Shown here piece after piece: positions 61,901 to 64,000 of a DNA stretch of 64,000 nt. The DNA comes from Mytilisepta virgata. Lineage: Eukaryota; Mollusca; Bivalvia; Mytilida; Mytilidae. Position numbers and translations under genes: made by a program. Position 1 is the stretch's first letter; every line of letters starts with the position of its first letter. The notes under the pieces were generated by a model. The model was given only the letters and a program-made list of their open reading frames with translations. It made no database searches and had not been told where the DNA came from. The stretch lies in the NCBI GenBank assembly GCA_028015205.1, contig CM051517.1:39691135-39755134 (forward strand), given 5' to 3'.

Positions 61901-63560
61901 AAATGCTGCTGGTGTGATTGTGTAGACTGTTGTTGTGTTGATGGTACAGGAGACTGTGCTTCTACTCTATTTAACTTATTTTCTGCACCTAGAAGGATAA
62001 AAAATGAGAAGCAAATTAAAAATCTAAATCACCATATAAAAATTCATAATACTTTAGAACCTAACAAATTAAAACCCATCTTTTATCATTTTTTTTAGAA
62101 TATGATGAATGTCAATGACATGAAAACTTTTCACTGTACAATTCAGAGGTATATTATTTTCAAGTAATTTTATTGTATATGCACAAGGTTAAAATTGCTC
62201 ATAACATATTTCAATTTCTTTAATATCCTGTAATATAACAAAGATTGACAATTTTTACCTGTATAAGGAACATTTCCTGCAAGTGATGTCTGCTCCCTAC
62301 CAGTATTTAGAGTTGTCGGAACATTCCCAAATGTCAAATCGTAATTATAATTCTGCAGATTCTGTAAATTCTGCAAAAATAATATTGTACTTTTAATTAT
62401 CAATCACGATTTTAACAAGTGAGATGAAAACTAAAATACAAGTTACAAAAAGTTCCAACATACTATATTCTCGTGGCTACGAAAGTTCATTGATCCATGA
62501 TACCGAGTGCTGTGTGATTTAGGGTTAGCTTACTATCTCACAAACAGATCTTGTAAATAATGTTGGGATAGCTTGATGTCACTGTTGACTTCAATTTTGT
62601 ATACCTATTATTGCTCTTTGACATTTATGTTTCAGAATATTGGTAACTACTCCCTTTATTACAGATATGAGCACTTCACATTCTTTAAATTGAGACAGTA
62701 CAAGAATTCCAAACTCTCTGCACAAAACAAATTTCAGAAATTTTGCATCAATTTTAAAATTCAGAATATTGCAAAATAATTTAATATTGGATGTAACGCG
62801 TCATTTGATTGGTCAAATGTTTTTCATCTATCATATCATAGACTAAATTCTCTTCCTACTATGACGTCATTAAAGGGAATACCGACGTTTTAGACGTCAA
62901 AACAACCGTTGGAATTAAATTATAAGGATTGACTGTAATTTTGTTTTCAGTCTTTTCGAAATAACTTCAATGCACATGGTGCACACTTTTAAATAACCCG
63001 CTAGGCGGGTTATTTAGTGTGCACCACGAGATTGAGGTTATTTCTGCAGCAAACAATTAAATCTTCTTACCATTGGAGGCAGCCTCTGTTGTAGCAACTG
63101 AATATCTTCATATCCATATAGGGGCTGTTGTAATCCCTGTAAATAATTATAATAAATGAAATTTATTTTTAAAAATCAAAGCATTGATTAATTCATTCTG
63201 TCAAAATATTAGTGAAGCATTCTGAATAACGAACATTTACCATGGACTTCTTAATACATTCACTACTAATGCATTATTTAGTTTGATACATGTATCATTG
63301 TCACCTCATCATTTATTTGAATATTTTTTAATTTTTAAGTGATAAATGACTGTATCATTAAAAATTTTGGCACAAGTCAAATTCTTATGTTGAAAATTCC
63401 TATATTTTTTTACATGTATGTGTAGATAATGAATTTTTGTGATTTTACAGAGAAAATTAATTACGAATTTTACTTACAAAGTATGGCATATTCTGTCCCA
63501 TTATGTACTGATGACTTAACAAGGGGACACCTGGTGGCAAGTTTGGTGGTGCTTTGCTAG
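58947..63560 (-). CDS. UBAP2/UBAP2L (Lingerer) family protein, C-terminal part
   Basis: RNA-binding, stress-granule-associated cytoplasmic protein; the N-terminal UBA domain and RGG region would lie beyond the right edge. Nine exons in minus-strand order: 63560-63478, 63136-63071, 62370-62259, 61988-61807, 61562-61460, 61042-60959, 60250-60171, 59541-59368 and 59054-58947 (stop TAA at 58949-58947); all junctions GT-AG and in phase, about 330 aa. Family-specific stretches in order are: PPNLPPGVPLLSHQYIMG; PLYGYEDIQLLQQRLPP; the Tyr/Pro-rich NLPYGYCYPGTVLPGAP; GYDDLAQ..DFTKSTY..QSQNK; AFDKQGIHAGTPPPFNLQ; and the end NTYWGAS, matching the SWGAN end of vertebrate UBAP2L. It has low-complexity composition (Gln, Pro, Gly, Thr), as expected. 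Orthology to UBAP2 or UBAP2L cannot be split in an invertebrate. Confidence 0.93.
59368..59541 (-). CDS. UBAP2L exon with AFDKQG-HAGTPPPFNL motif
   Basis: Exon of 58 codons, phase 0 at both ends, preceded by GTACAG and followed by GTAATT. It carries AFDKQGIHAGTPPPFNLQPF, the best conserved block of the C-terminal region, then MTHQPPSQLHLQGLQQ. Confidence 0.92.
62958..63044. repeat. palindromic hairpin beside a UBAP2L splice donor
   Basis: GAAATAACTTCAAT, GGTGCACAC and AAATAACCCGC on the left pair with GCGGGTTATTT, GTGTGCACC and ATTGAGGTTATTTC on the right, nearly perfect over about 40-bp arms. It ends about 20 bp from the donor (63065-63070) of the exon at 63071-63136. TGACGTCA-like words at 62860-62910 may be part of the same element. 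Confidence 0.88.
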
Positions 63561-64000
63561 CTGTAATTCATAAATATAGTGTAAAGGTAAGTATTATATT
63601 GATATCAGTATACTGGAGTTTCAATTTAATATTTATTTATGATTTCATTAAAACCTGTCTTGACAGATATTGACAGATAACTTTCAAGGCAGACCAACCT
63701 CTCCCTTGTTGAACAGAACTGTCAAAACCTTAAATATAACAACTTTCTTAAAAGATCACATATTGATGGCAGAAAGGGTGGATGGTCTCCAAAGACAATT
63801 TTAATCTATTAGGCCATTTAAAATCCAAAGAAAAGTTAAAACTACAGAACTATCATTATTGCATCAGAGAGGTGAGAAAGATAACCTTTCAGATATTTGT
63901 GGTTTAAATCGTGTAGTACATATAACTGCTATCCATTTCTTTTTCTATCATTTTCCACCCATGCATACAAGCTTTACTGTATTCAATCACAACAATGATA
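63561..64000 (-). other. UBAP2L intron, continues past the edge
   Basis: No further exon was recognised. The next upstream exon lies outside the window. Confidence 0.5.

Noticed and set aside
1..64000. CRISPR arrays, operons, prophage or other prokaryotic defence systems
   Set aside because: All clear genes are intron-split metazoan families; the tandem arrays have no spacer-repeat structure.

Overview
The window looks like nuclear DNA of a bivalve mollusc, most likely a mussel (Mytilus-like). It is AT-rich, its genes are split into small exons with GT-AG introns, and much of the rest is tRNA-headed SINEs, foldback elements and microsatellite-plus-tandem-repeat elements of the kind common in bivalves. 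The taxon is an inference from repeat style and protein similarity, not a database result. There are no bacterial features: no operons, ribosome binding sites or CRISPR.

Four protein-coding genes can be reconstructed by splicing. (1) An aquaglyceroporin (+, 2348-7154) with six coding exons, both NPA motifs and the stop; its first coding exon is not found. (2) A complete glucose-6-phosphatase catalytic subunit (+, 22852-29619), seven exons, 362 aa, with all the phosphatase-site motifs and a KxKxx ER-retrieval tail; one intron uses a GC donor. (3) A complete DEG/ENaC (ASIC-like) channel subunit (+, 35843-48264), nine exons, 706 aa, with two membrane segments and a long cytoplasmic tail. (4) The C-terminal nine coding exons of a UBAP2/UBAP2L (Lingerer) family protein (-, 58947-63560), continuing past the right edge. 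The four genes share no obvious pathway; they appear to be neighbours only.

The space between and within them is filled with mobile DNA. 7.4-12 kb holds two elements with hairpin ends and tandem cores. 12.6-14.6 kb holds a frameshifted Penelope-like retroelement (RT plus GIY-YIG endonuclease and a hammerhead-like 3' motif). 14.8-16.1 kb is a decayed LINE reverse transcriptase on the minus strand. 17.56-20.03 kb is a clean 2.47-kb terminal-inverted-repeat element with a 7-bp target duplication. 30.9-34.8 kb is a stack of elements, including a PIF/Harbinger-like insertion whose empty site can be read from the sequence. Intron 1 of the channel gene carries a 1.1-kb ACT/ACC tract and intron 8 carries a nested inverted-repeat element. 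50-57 kb is another repeat-rich block with two SINEs.

No wholly new gene system was seen. The most unusual items are the 17.6-20.0 kb element, the 46.3-47.2 kb element built from inverted arrays of a short CTCAGTGTGT unit, a perfect 104-bp duplication shared by two unrelated elements, and three palindromes of similar design.
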